A DNA stretch of 64,000 nucleotides from Wocania arenilitoris (GCF_021728535.1 NZ_JAKKDU010000005.1:124001-188000); one strand, 5' to 3'; shown: positions 27,411 to 36,931, counted from the first letter of the stretch. The notes: a model not told the origin generated them from the letters alone. A program made the numbers and translations.

Positions 27411-28595
27411 ATGAGTTTTAAAAACATTATAATACTTTGGTTTTTAGTTTTTTGCGCTAGTTTATTTGCACAAGAAAACAACACTATAATTAATGTGTTT
27501 AATAGGCAACCATTAAATTTTAATGGAGAAAAAGGAAATGATAAACAGGCTCAAATACTGCAAAGTGGTCGTTTAGTTTATAAAAAAGTAACTGTACCAA
27601 GTTTCCCTAAAGGAACAGATGTATCTATAAAATTAACCGTACGTTCTAATGGTGATCGATGGGATAAATCGGGCTCTTGTTTTGTGGTTGCAGATACTAG
27701 TTTTATTTCTGTTTTAGATGTTTCAAAAGGCTATAAAGAATTTCCTAAAGATTCATTTAAAGCAGAAAATCATGCAGGTGTTGTAGCAGGAGAAAACTAT
27801 CAACCAGTAGTTGAATTAATGCGTTTTATGACACCTTTTGGAGTAGGGCATTATAGCGACAATCGTGTAAAATATAGGCGTCCTGTTTATATTCCCTCAT
27901 GGGAAAAACAAGTGGTGTGGAAGCATGATATTTCTCAGTTAAAAAAATTGGTTTCTAATACATTTTATGTTGGTGTCTGGATAGATTCATGGACAGCTGA
28001 AGGCTATAATTTTGATTTGCAATTTTCCTACTCAAATCGTGAAAGGAAAACACTTAAAGTCTTGCCATTAGTAAATACGATACCTTATGTAGGCGGACAA
28101 CCCATTCCAGATATTTTTGCAAAAGAAGCCTTAACGCATACCTTTAATTTAAAAAAGAACGCTAAAAATGTAAAACTACATTATATTACCACAGGCCATG
28201 GTGGTCATAGTGGTGGTGATGAGTTTATTAAAATTAAGAACAGTGTTTATTTTGATGGCAAATTGGTGCTGGATACTATCCCTTGGCGAGACGATTGTGC
28301 GTCGTTCAGGCGTTTTAATCCAACTTCTGGTGTTTGGATTAAAAAAGATTCGGCCGCTTATTACGATTTTAAAACTAAAAAAAGAGCTGTAAAAGTTATT
28401 GAAGAGCGTATCGCATCTTCCGATTTGTCACGTTCTAATTGGTGTCCAGGATCTTCAGTTAAACCTATGGTGGTTAAGTTGGGCGATTTAGAAAAAGGAA
28501 ATCACGAATTAAAAATAAAAATTCCTGCGACCCCTGTAGATGGGGATAAGCTAAACCATTGGTTGGTTTCGGCATACTTAACTTTCGAGTATTAA
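27411..28595 (+). CDS. Peptide-N(4)-(N-acetyl-beta-glucosaminyl)asparagine amidase (PNGase F family)
   Basis: Cleaves the amide bond between asparagine and the first GlcNAc, releasing whole N-glycans and leaving aspartate. The 394-residue protein has a signal peptide (SLFAQ) and both eight-stranded PNGase F domains. By eye, Asp85 (in DRWD) aligns with catalytic Asp60 of the Elizabethkingia enzyme, Glu271 (GGDEF) with Glu206, and Asp192 (WIDSW) replaces Glu118. The segments RFMTPFGVG and RSNWCPG also match. It closes the first operon block: a 188-bp gap follows. With GH163 it gives the locus two chemically different ways to detach N-glycans. Confidence 0.92.
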   Translation: MSFKNIIILWFLVFCASLFAQENNTIINVFNRQPLNFNGEKGNDKQAQILQSGRLVYKKVTVPSFPKGTDVSIKLTVRSNGDRWDKSGSCFVVADTSFISVLDVSKGYKEFPKDSFKAENHAGVVAGENYQPVVELMRFMTPFGVGHYSDNRVKYRRPVYIPSWEKQVVWKHDISQLKKLVSNTFYVGVWIDSWTAEGYNFDLQFSYSNRERKTLKVLPLVNTIPYVGGQPIPDIFAKEALTHTFNLKKNAKNVKLHYITTGHGGHSGGDEFIKIKNSVYFDGKLVLDTIPWRDDCASFRRFNPTSGVWIKKDSAAYYDFKTKKRAVKVIEERIASSDLSRSNWCPGSSVKPMVVKLGDLEKGNHELKIKIPATPVDGDKLNHWLVSAYLTFEY

Positions 28596-28783
28596 CGTTA
28601 TCACAATTAATGTCTTAAAAGCTTTCAAATTAAGCATTCTTGCAAAAAAAGTATAGGTTAAAGTGTTTTAAGAGGTAGCACGATTTAACTCACATGCGTA
28701 TTTTTGTTAATCCGCTTACGTAACCTACGTTTTAGCGTTAGCGAGATTGACCAATACCAATACTAATACTTTATTTCAGAGCT
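28596..28783 (+). promoter_or_regulatory. Intergenic region with candidate promoter for the fucose genes
   Basis: The longest gene-free gap between tandem genes in the N-glycan block. TATTTTTG at 28699-28706 fits the Bacteroidota -7 consensus TAnnTTTG, but no good -33 TTG is visible at the usual distance. Short repeats around ACGTAACCTACG and GCGTTAGCG lie between it and the TTG start at 28784. No gene remnant was recognised here. Confidence 0.35.
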
Positions 28784-30394
28784 TTGAAAAATAATTTAAT
28801 AATATCTCCAAATGATAATGTAGCTGTTGCATTATCTAATATCAATAAAGGGGAAGTTTTTACAATAAACGCAGCAGAAGTACAGGTTGTTGAAGATATT
28901 CCAGTTAAACATAAGTTTACCTTACAGGCATTAAATACAGGCGATGTTGTAACCATGTATGGTGTTCCTGTTGGCAAAACCCTAAAACCTATTAAAAAAG
29001 GTGCATTAATAACTACAGAGAATTTAAAGCATATCTCGGCACCTTATAAGTTTCAAGGTAAAGCCTATAACTATCAACCACCGTATATTAACGGCTTATC
29101 TAAAAAAACATTTTTAGGATATCATAGAAAAGATGGGCAAGTAGGTACTGCAAATTATTGGGTTTTTGTACCCATGGTATTTTGCCAAAACCGAAATTTA
29201 AAGGTTTTAAAAGAGGCTTTTGAAAGTGAATTAGGCTTTAAAAAAGAAAATCCGTACCGATTAAAACTTAGAGGTTTAGTTAATGGTATTAAAGATGCTG
29301 ATTATGAGGTTGAAAAACTATCTCAAAGAAAGTTTAAAAATATTGATGGGATTAAGTTTTTAACGCATGAAGGTGGCTGTGGTGGTACAAAAGATGATGC
29401 ACAGGCTTTAGTGAATTTGTTAGCAGGATATATTAAAAACCCGAATGTGGCTGGTGCTACGGTAATGAGTTTGGGGTGTCAACATGCACAGATAGATATG
29501 CTTCAAGAAGCGCTAAACGAACGTTTTAAAGCAGATAAGCCTGTACTGTATTTTGAACAACAAAAGTATGCTACTGAAAATGAAATGCTTACGGAAGTAA
29601 TTAATGCAACGTATAAAGAACTAGAAAAAGCAAACCAAATATCAAGAAAACCGGCACCGTTAAGTAAGCTTTCAATAGGTTTAGAATGTGGTGGTTCTGA
29701 TGGGTTTTCAGGAATTACAGCAAATCCGTTAATTGGAGTAGTTTCTGATAAAATAAATGCTTTGGGTGGAAAAAGTATTCTGTCAGAATTCCCAGAGCTA
29801 TGTGGTGTAGAACAAGATATTTTAGACCGTTGTCCAAATGCCGAAGTTGGAAATAAGTTTATAGACATTATGGAGCGGTATAGTAACCAAGCTGAAAAAG
29901 TAGGCTCTGGTTTTGATATGAATCCATCTCCCGGAAATGTAAAAGATGGTTTAATAACTGATGCGATAAAATCGGCAGGAGCAGCAACAAAAGGAGGGCG
30001 TGCTCCAGTAGCAGATGTTATTGATTATGGTGAATACGCTACAAAACAAGGTTTAAATTTATTGTGTACTCCTGGTAACGATGTCGAGTCAACAACAGGT
30101 TTAGCTGGTTTTGGAGCGAATATTATTTTGTTTTCTACGGGATTGGGTACGCCAACTGGTAATGTGGTGTGTCCAGTTATTAAGATTTCTTCTAACTCCA
30201 TGTTACCAGCAAAAATGAAAGATATTATAGATTTTGATGCAGGTCGATTAATTTCAGAAGACACCACACAAGAAGAGCTTTCAGAAGAGTTAATCGATTT
30301 AATTATCGAAGTGGCTAGTGGAAGACATCAAACCTGTGCTACAAAGCTAGGGCAAGACGATTTTATTCCTTGGAAAAGAGGGGTGTCCTTATAA
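28784..30394 (+). CDS. UxaA-family sugar-acid dehydratase, probable L-fuconate dehydratase
   Basis: A cytoplasmic iron-dependent dehydratase of 536 residues: an N-terminal SAF domain (about 8-80) followed by the UxaA/GarD catalytic region with GGCGGTKDD, SLGCQHA and ECGGSDGFSGITANP, ending in the family's typical FIPWKRG. The family dehydrates altronate or galactarate. Here no uronate genes are present, while every other step of oxidative L-fucose breakdown is, so L-fuconate to 2-keto-3-deoxy-L-fuconate is proposed. Campylobacter jejuni uses UxaA-like genes in its fucose locus, which supports the idea. The start is TTG, with no ATG in frame nearby. The next gene is the matching dehydrogenase. 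The dehydratase family is certain; the substrate is inferred. Confidence 0.85.
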   Translation: MKNNLIISPNDNVAVALSNINKGEVFTINAAEVQVVEDIPVKHKFTLQALNTGDVVTMYGVPVGKTLKPIKKGALITTENLKHISAPYKFQGKAYNYQPPYINGLSKKTFLGYHRKDGQVGTANYWVFVPMVFCQNRNLKVLKEAFESELGFKKENPYRLKLRGLVNGIKDADYEVEKLSQRKFKNIDGIKFLTHEGGCGGTKDDAQALVNLLAGYIKNPNVAGATVMSLGCQHAQIDMLQEALNERFKADKPVLYFEQQKYATENEMLTEVINATYKELEKANQISRKPAPLSKLSIGLECGGSDGFSGITANPLIGVVSDKINALGGKSILSEFPELCGVEQDILDRCPNAEVGNKFIDIMERYSNQAEKVGSGFDMNPSPGNVKDGLITDAIKSAGAATKGGRAPVADVIDYGEYATKQGLNLLCTPGNDVESTTGLAGFGANIILFSTGLGTPTGNVVCPVIKISSNSMLPAKMKDIIDFDAGRLISEDTTQEELSEELIDLIIEVASGRHQTCATKLGQDDFIPWKRGVSL

Positions 30395-30437
30395 TAATGC
30401 CTATTCAGTACTTTTTACATATTAAAAAATAAATAAA

Positions 30438-31217
30438 ATGTCAAAATTTAGTTTAGAAGGAAAATCAGCAATTATTACAGGTGGAGCCAGGGGAATTGGA
30501 GAAGCCATTACGATTACATTTGCAGAACAAGGCGCTCATGTACATATTTTAGAGTTTAATGCTGAAAGTGGCGAGCAAACTGTAAATGCTATTTTAGCAA
30601 AAGGCGGAAAAGCAAACTTTTACCAATGTGACGTATCTAATCACGAACAAGTGAAAACTATTGTTGCTGAAATAGCTAAAAATCATAAAATAGATATTTT
30701 AATTAACAATGCAGGTATAGCTCACGTTGGTAATGTTGAAAACACCCAGGTAGAAGATTTAGACCGTGTGTATAATGTAAACGTTAAGGGCGTTTATAAC
30801 TGTTTGCATGCTGTTGTGCCAGTTATGAAACAACAGGGTGGAGGTGTTATTATTAACATGGCGTCCATTGCTTCATCAGTAGGTCTTTCAGATCGTTTTG
30901 CTTACTCTATGTCTAAAGGAGCAGCTTTAACCATGACGTATTCGGTGGCGAAAGATTATTTAGAAGATGGTATTCGTTGTAATTGCATTTCACCAGCAAG
31001 AGTTCATACACCATTTGTTGATGGGTTTATTAAAAATAATTACCCAGGAAAAGAAGAAGAAATGTTTGATGCGCTTTCAAAAACGCAACCCATCGGACGA
31101 ATGGGGAAACCTGTTGAAATTGCAAATTTAGCCTTATATTTATGTTCAGACGAAGCCTCCTTTATAACAGGTACAGATTTCCCAATTGATGGAGGATTTA
31201 TAAAATTGAATGGTTAA
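30438..31217 (+). CDS. SDR, probable 2-keto-3-deoxy-L-fuconate dehydrogenase
   Basis: A 259-residue NAD(P)-dependent short-chain dehydrogenase with the complete set of catalytic elements: TGGARGIG (14-21), NNAG (90-93), Ser143, Tyr156 and Lys160. The PARVHTPFVDG segment after the active site resembles known 2-keto-3-deoxy-L-fuconate dehydrogenases, which oxidise the C4 hydroxyl to give 2,4-diketo-3-deoxy-L-fuconate. It lies directly downstream of the predicted fuconate dehydratase, and an FAH-family hydrolase for its product is encoded at 45173. It is cytoplasmic, with no signal. A generic 3-hydroxy acid dehydrogenase cannot be excluded on sequence alone. Confidence 0.82.
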   Translation: MSKFSLEGKSAIITGGARGIGEAITITFAEQGAHVHILEFNAESGEQTVNAILAKGGKANFYQCDVSNHEQVKTIVAEIAKNHKIDILINNAGIAHVGNVENTQVEDLDRVYNVNVKGVYNCLHAVVPVMKQQGGGVIINMASIASSVGLSDRFAYSMSKGAALTMTYSVAKDYLEDGIRCNCISPARVHTPFVDGFIKNNYPGKEEEMFDALSKTQPIGRMGKPVEIANLALYLCSDEASFITGTDFPIDGGFIKLNG

Positions 31218-31227
31218 AAAGATATAA

Positions 31228-33564
31228 ATGCTAATTATAAAAAATAAAAGGTTATTTAAATTTATTGGAGTATTTCTATTGAGTTTTTTGCTGCTAACCT
31301 CGTGTGAGCAGAAAAAGTTAGTGCTTCAAATTGGAGAGGCACATATTATTCCTAAACCAGCAAGTCTGATTAAATCTGAAGGATATTTTGAAATTAAACC
31401 TACTTCAAAAGTGTCAGTTGAAAATGAAGAACAAAAAATTATTGCCAATCAATTTTTTAATCAGTTTAAAAACGTAGCTGGTTGGATACCGCAAATAGTA
31501 ATCGGAGGCAAGGGCGATATTAGTTTCGTTACAGATCAAACTATAGAAACAGAAGGGTATCACTTAAAAATATCTAAAAATAATATCGTCATAAAAGCGT
31601 CATCAAAAGCTGGTTTTTTTTATGCTTTACAAAGTTTAAAACAATTACTTCCAACAACCTTTTATAAAAATACTGTCCAAAATATACGATGGGGCGTTCC
31701 AGTAGTTGATATCAAGGATAATCCAGCATTTGGCTGGCGAGGTTATATGTTGGATGTGTCGCGTCATTTCTTTTCAAAAGGCCAAGTAAAGCAGGTTATT
31801 GATTTTATGGCAGAATTAAAACTAAATCGATTTCACTGGCACTTGGCCGATGACCAAGGTTGGCGGTTAGAAATAAAAAGTTACCCAAAACTTACCGAAA
31901 TTGGAGCATGGAGAGTTGATTACAATATTACAGATGAAACTAAATCTAATTGGTGGGGGAGACCAAAACAAAAGCCAAATGATAAAGCAACTTATGGAGG
32001 CTTTTATACCCAAAGCGATATTAAAGAAATTATCGCTTATGCTAAAGAGCGTCATATAGAAATTATTCCCGAAATAGATATGCCAGGGCATGCTCAAGCT
32101 ACCATAGCGGCGTACCCAGAAATTGGATGCGTTAATGCCGAACCTTATGTTGCTACTGGTGGAGTTTTTAAAAATAATACCTATAACCCCGGTAAAGAAG
32201 AAACGTTTCTGTTTGCTGAAAAAATGCTGAATGAAGTCATGGATTTATTTCCTTTTAAATATGTACACATAGGCGGCGATGAATGTAATAAAGAACAATG
32301 GAAAATTGATCCACATGCACAGCAAAGAATAAAAAACCAGAACTTAAAAGATGAGCACGAGTTACAAAGTTATTTTATCAAGCGTATTGAAAAAATAATT
32401 AACAAACGCAATCGTATCATGATTGGCTGGGACGAAATATTGGAAGGAGGTTTAGCACCTAATGCCACAGTTATGAGTTGGAGAGGGGAAAAAGGTGGTA
32501 TAGCTTCAGCAAAAGCAGGACACGAAGTAATTATGACACCTAGTAACTATTGTTATATAGATTTAAAACAAGGGCATGACGATTTAGAACCTAACTTGGG
32601 GTACTCCCGCTTGTTACTGTCAACATCATATAACTATAAAGTGATACCTGATACATTAACGGCAGATGAAGGGCAATTGATAAAAGGAATTCAAGCGAAC
32701 CTATGGACAGAGTCTATCAGCGATTGGGGCAAGTTAACCTATATGAGTTTTCCCAGAACTTATGCTATTGCAGAAAGTGCTTGGACAGCACATGAAAATA
32801 AAGACTGGAATGATTTTACTAACCGACTCTATACTCAATTTGATAGGCTTGATGCACAACAGGTTAGGTATGCGGTTAGTGCTTTTAGCCCTTGGATAGA
32901 CCATAAAGGAGATGGAAAGCAAATAGAAATACAAATGCATACTGAAGTTAACGGGTTGAATATTCATTATACTTTAGATGGAACAGAGCCAACTACAAAA
33001 TCATCTAAATATGAAAAACCATTTACTATTTCTAACAGTACTCAATTAAAAGCAAGGGCATTTAAAAACGAAAAACCTGTAGGATATGTTTCAGCTAAAA
33101 AGTTTTCAATTCATAAAGCAAAACAAGCAAAAGTTTTTGATAAAAAAGGAAAGCAGATTGAAAAACTAACAGATTTAAGCTATGCGGCATTAACTAAAGG
33201 CGATAAAGCGTGGAATCATTTTTCTAATGAAGCTGAATTACTTATACTTTTTGATAAAGAAATTGAAGTAAGCGAAGTAGAATTTGATGCATTACGCTTT
33301 ACTATTTCGGGAATTTATCCTCCAAAAACCATTGAAATTTATGGTTCAAATGATGGAAGGAGTTTTAAATTATTAACTCAAAAAGAACATATTGAAGTAG
33401 CAACTGAACAAGGTAGAAATAAGGTAAATATTAGTATTCCTTTCAACTCAATTAAAGTAAAGGGTTTAAAGATAAAGGCGAAAGGATTTAATCCAATTCC
33501 AGATGAGCATCATAAAAGTGGCAGTCAATCTCATATATGGATTGATGAAATTATAGTAAATTAA
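31228..33564 (+). CDS. GH20 beta-N-acetylhexosaminidase lipoprotein with two accessory modules
   Basis: A 778-residue exo-beta-N-acetylhexosaminidase. Order: lipoprotein signal (Cys26, LLTSC), GH20b domain (about 38-160), catalytic barrel (about 167-520) with Asp351-Glu352 in VHIGGDEC, a chitobiase C-terminal-like module with YTLDGTEP near 580-587, and a discoidin-like module (about 645-778) ending HIWIDEIIVN. It has the same layout as the GH20 at 6840 but is clearly divergent. It begins ten bases after the SDR gene, so cytoplasmic fucose genes and exported hydrolases are co-transcribed, and precedes the GH29 run by six bases. Confidence 0.94.
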   Translation: MLIIKNKRLFKFIGVFLLSFLLLTSCEQKKLVLQIGEAHIIPKPASLIKSEGYFEIKPTSKVSVENEEQKIIANQFFNQFKNVAGWIPQIVIGGKGDISFVTDQTIETEGYHLKISKNNIVIKASSKAGFFYALQSLKQLLPTTFYKNTVQNIRWGVPVVDIKDNPAFGWRGYMLDVSRHFFSKGQVKQVIDFMAELKLNRFHWHLADDQGWRLEIKSYPKLTEIGAWRVDYNITDETKSNWWGRPKQKPNDKATYGGFYTQSDIKEIIAYAKERHIEIIPEIDMPGHAQATIAAYPEIGCVNAEPYVATGGVFKNNTYNPGKEETFLFAEKMLNEVMDLFPFKYVHIGGDECNKEQWKIDPHAQQRIKNQNLKDEHELQSYFIKRIEKIINKRNRIMIGWDEILEGGLAPNATVMSWRGEKGGIASAKAGHEVIMTPSNYCYIDLKQGHDDLEPNLGYSRLLLSTSYNYKVIPDTLTADEGQLIKGIQANLWTESISDWGKLTYMSFPRTYAIAESAWTAHENKDWNDFTNRLYTQFDRLDAQQVRYAVSAFSPWIDHKGDGKQIEIQMHTEVNGLNIHYTLDGTEPTTKSSKYEKPFTISNSTQLKARAFKNEKPVGYVSAKKFSIHKAKQAKVFDKKGKQIEKLTDLSYAALTKGDKAWNHFSNEAELLILFDKEIEVSEVEFDALRFTISGIYPPKTIEIYGSNDGRSFKLLTQKEHIEVATEQGRNKVNISIPFNSIKVKGLKIKAKGFNPIPDEHHKSGSQSHIWIDEIIVN

Positions 33565-33570
33565 ATATAC

Positions 33571-35379
33571 ATGAAAGGTTTTAAAAATAGACTCTTATTA
33601 ATTAGTACTTATTTTTTATTGATAGCATCAGCTTATGCACAACAAAAAACAGAAGAAGAATATATAAAAAGTGTAACAGAACGACCTTATCCACAATGGT
33701 TTAAAGATGCTAAACTAGGTGTTTTTGTGCATTGGGGGCTTTACTCTGTGCCAGCTTATGGAGGTAAAGAATCTTATGCAGAATGGTTTTTACGTGGCTT
33801 ACAATTAAAAGATTCTTTACGTACTAATTTTGTAAAAAATACTTATGGCGAACATTTTACCTATAAAGATTTCGCGCCATTATTTAAAGCAGAATTATTT
33901 AACCCAGACGAATGGGCAGCGTTATTTAAAAATGCAGGAGCAAAATATGTCATGTTTGTTTCAAAACATCATGATGGTTATGCACTTTGGCCTAGTAAAT
34001 ATAATAGAAATTGGAATAGCGTTGATGTTGGACCAAAAAGAGATTTGGTTGGAGATTTAACTAAATCGGTTCGAAAATCTGGTTTGAAAATGGGACTGTA
34101 CTATTCACTTGCAGAGTGGAACCACCCTTTGCACCGTTGGTATACCGATCCGCATGATAGTATTGGAAATTATGTAGATAATTATATGATTCCCCAATTT
34201 AAAGAATTAATTTCTACTTATAAACCTTCTTTAATTTTTGCAGATGGCGAATGGTTTAATTCTGCAAAACAATGGCATTCGGCAGAATTAATACATTGGT
34301 ATTATAACTTAGTAGGTAAAGATGCTATTGTTAACAACAGATGGGGAAGCGGTTTAAATATTGGCTTTTTAACGCCAGAATATAGTGCTGGTATAAAAGT
34401 AACTCATAGACCATGGGCAGAAGTTAGAGGTATAGGTCGGTCATTTGGTTTGAATAGAAATGAAGATTTAGAAGCCTACGGAAATTCTAAAGATTTAATA
34501 CATCGTTTTGTACAAACAGTTGCCAATGGAGGTGGTATGATTTTAAATGTTGGACCTAAAGCCGATGGACAGATACCATTAATTCAGCAAGAACGTTTAA
34601 TTCAATTGGGTAACTGGCTTAAAATTAATGGTGAAGCTATTTATGGAGCAGGACCTTTTTCAATTAAGGAAGAAGAAAAAGAGCTTACTATAACTCGAAT
34701 AGACCCTCAAATAAATTTTAATTGGGTTAGAAATTCTCCAATGAAAGGCGTTAAAGAGGACGACTTTACTGCAGAATGGGATGGTTACATTGAAGCATCA
34801 AAAACAGATACATACACATTTAAAGTTAAAGCCGATGATGAAGCTGCGGTTTATATAAATAACAAATTAGTCATCAACCAAAATTTTACGGCTAAAGGTT
34901 CGCAATCCGAAGTTATGGGAGCAAATACCAGTGCTTCATCAACAGGAAAGATTAAATTAAAAGCAGGGGAGTTATATCCTATTCAAATAAAATATAGAGA
35001 GAAAAAACAAAATGCATCAATAGCTTTATTCTGGAAAACAAAAAATGAAGAGAAGCAATTGGTCCCTGCTTCGGCATTATTTCAAGATAAAGAAAAAACA
35101 AATCCAGGTTTAGCAGGACGTTATACATCTTTAAAAACCTATTTATGCTACACACAAAATAATGGTAAAGTTTATGCGATTAGTTTTGAGTGGCCTGAAG
35201 AAGAATTAGTTTTAACAATTCCAAACCCTGGTAAAGATGCCACGGTTAAATTACTGGGGGTCGATAAAACTTTATCTTGGAAATATATAAACGGAAAAGT
35301 GCATATTAATACATCAACTATCAAATATTCAGAAATGCCATCTCATGATGCTTGGACTTTTGAGATTGATAAAAATTAA
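33571..35379 (+). CDS. GH29 alpha-L-fucosidase with inserted PA14 domain
   Basis: A secreted 602-residue fucosidase. It has a signal peptide (SAYAQ) and the GH29 barrel with HWGLYSVP, SKHHDGY (131-137) and nucleophile Asp225 in FADGEW. Between the barrel and the usual C-terminal beta-sandwich lies an extra domain (about 370-515) matching PA14: YIEASKTDTYTFKVKADDEA, then VYINNKLVINQ and IQIKYREKKQNASIALFW. PA14 domains bind sugars in many glycosidases. The sandwich resumes at LAGRYTS and ends in a typical GH29 manner, so PA14 is an insertion rather than a tail. It is the first of five tandem genes with GH29 domains. Confidence 0.92.
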   Translation: MKGFKNRLLLISTYFLLIASAYAQQKTEEEYIKSVTERPYPQWFKDAKLGVFVHWGLYSVPAYGGKESYAEWFLRGLQLKDSLRTNFVKNTYGEHFTYKDFAPLFKAELFNPDEWAALFKNAGAKYVMFVSKHHDGYALWPSKYNRNWNSVDVGPKRDLVGDLTKSVRKSGLKMGLYYSLAEWNHPLHRWYTDPHDSIGNYVDNYMIPQFKELISTYKPSLIFADGEWFNSAKQWHSAELIHWYYNLVGKDAIVNNRWGSGLNIGFLTPEYSAGIKVTHRPWAEVRGIGRSFGLNRNEDLEAYGNSKDLIHRFVQTVANGGGMILNVGPKADGQIPLIQQERLIQLGNWLKINGEAIYGAGPFSIKEEEKELTITRIDPQINFNWVRNSPMKGVKEDDFTAEWDGYIEASKTDTYTFKVKADDEAAVYINNKLVINQNFTAKGSQSEVMGANTSASSTGKIKLKAGELYPIQIKYREKKQNASIALFWKTKNEEKQLVPASALFQDKEKTNPGLAGRYTSLKTYLCYTQNNGKVYAISFEWPEEELVLTIPNPGKDATVKLLGVDKTLSWKYINGKVHINTSTIKYSEMPSHDAWTFEIDKN

Positions 35380-35411
35380 ACACCAATCAAAAAACTAAAA
35401 CTAAATTTAAA

Positions 35412-36911
35412 ATGAAAAAAAGTATAATAAAATGCAATGCTTTAATTGCTTTAATGATAATTTTAGTTTGTAATGTTGCAAGTTCTCAAGAAGCTTATCA
35501 ACCAACTTGGGAATCATTAGACGCCAGACCAATTCCAGAGTGGTTTCAAGATGCAAAGTTTGGAGTTTTTATCCACTGGGGACCTTATTCTGTTCCTGCA
35601 TGGTCTCCAAAAGGCACCTATTCTGAGTGGTACCAATATTGGTTGCAAAGCAAATCGCTTTTCGGGAATGGAAAATTTAAAGGCGATGAAGTCACTAATT
35701 TTCATAAAAAAACTTATGGAGATCACTTTTCATATTACAATTTTGGTGATATGTTTAAAGCCGATTTATTTAATCCAGATGAATGGGCTAAATTATTTGA
35801 AAAATCTGGAGCAAAATATATAGTATTAACATCAAAACACCATGATGGCTATACATTATGGCCAAACAAAGAAGCAAATGATAGAGGTTTTCCATGGAAT
35901 AGTATGGAAGTAGGTTCTAAACGTGATTTGGTTGGAGAGCTATCAGCAGCTGTAAAAAAGACAGATGTTAAAATGGGATTGTATTATTCGCTATATGAAT
36001 GGTACCATCCATGGTGGCAAAATGATAAGACACGTTTTGTAGATGAGCATTTTTTGCCTCAAATTAAAGATTTAGTACAAAATTATAAACCTGATATTTT
36101 GTGGGCAGATGGTGAATGGGATATGGAAGCAGAAAAATGGAAATCTAAAGAGTTTTTAGCATGGTTGTTTAACGAATCTAATGTAAAAAAATCAATAGTT
36201 GTTAATGATAGATGGGGAAAAGGCATACGAAAAAAACATGGTGGGTATTTTACAACTGAATATGAAGCAGCAACTCCAGAATTTGATAAGCCTTGGGAAG
36301 AGTGTCGTGGTATGGGTTTCTCCTTTGGTTACAATCAAAATGAAGATGTCCAGGATTATAACTCTCCTAAAGCTTTAGTGCTTAATTTAATAAATATTGT
36401 GAGTACTGGGGGTAATTTACTACTTGATATAGGACCAGATGGACGAGGTAGTATTCCGGTAATTATGCAGGAGCGTTTATTGCAAATAGGGAGTTGGTTA
36501 GAGACCAATGGAGAGGCCATTTACGGAACGCGACCATGGAACGATTCGTTCCAGTGGTCATTAAATGGCGAAAAAAATTATATCCCTAAACAACATTATT
36601 TAGGAGGCGATGTTATTTTAAAACAAACTATCGACCCTGAACCTGGTTATGCGGTTAAAGAATTGTTTTTTACCCAAAACGATAAGGCATATTTTGCCAT
36701 TACACCACAATGGAAAAATGAAATTGTGATTAGGGGTTTTAAACCTTCATCAAATACTGAAATTACCTTATTGGCAACAGGAGAAACTTTATCTGGAAAA
36801 CAGGTAGGAAAAGATTTAATAATCACAATGCCAACGTATCAGCCTAATAAATTTAAAGAAACTGACGCATACGCCTATGCTATAAAGATAATAAATAGAA
36901 AAATTAATTAA
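35412..36911 (+). CDS. GH29 alpha-L-fucosidase
   Basis: A secreted 499-residue retaining fucosidase. It has a signal peptide (NVASSQ), HWGPYSVPAW, SKHHDGY (141-147) and nucleophile Asp233 in LWADGEWD. The sequence around the active site is close to the PA14-containing neighbour upstream (shared GDHFSY/GEHFTY, ELFNPDEWA/DLFNPDEWA and KRDLVGEL/KRDLVGDL segments), so the two genes look like tandem duplicates with or without the inserted domain. It ends with TAA overlapping an ATG of the next gene's frame. Confidence 0.94.
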   Translation: MKKSIIKCNALIALMIILVCNVASSQEAYQPTWESLDARPIPEWFQDAKFGVFIHWGPYSVPAWSPKGTYSEWYQYWLQSKSLFGNGKFKGDEVTNFHKKTYGDHFSYYNFGDMFKADLFNPDEWAKLFEKSGAKYIVLTSKHHDGYTLWPNKEANDRGFPWNSMEVGSKRDLVGELSAAVKKTDVKMGLYYSLYEWYHPWWQNDKTRFVDEHFLPQIKDLVQNYKPDILWADGEWDMEAEKWKSKEFLAWLFNESNVKKSIVVNDRWGKGIRKKHGGYFTTEYEAATPEFDKPWEECRGMGFSFGYNQNEDVQDYNSPKALVLNLINIVSTGGNLLLDIGPDGRGSIPVIMQERLLQIGSWLETNGEAIYGTRPWNDSFQWSLNGEKNYIPKQHYLGGDVILKQTIDPEPGYAVKELFFTQNDKAYFAITPQWKNEIVIRGFKPSSNTEITLLATGETLSGKQVGKDLIITMPTYQPNKFKETDAYAYAIKIINRKIN

Positions 36912-36931
36912 TGAGACAACACACTAATTAC

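Noticed and set aside
28784-30394. Calling the UxaA-family protein altronate or galactarate dehydratase
   Set aside because: No uronate isomerase, mannonate/altronate oxidoreductase or KDG kinase is nearby, while the remaining fucose steps are present; family membership is kept, the substrate is changed.
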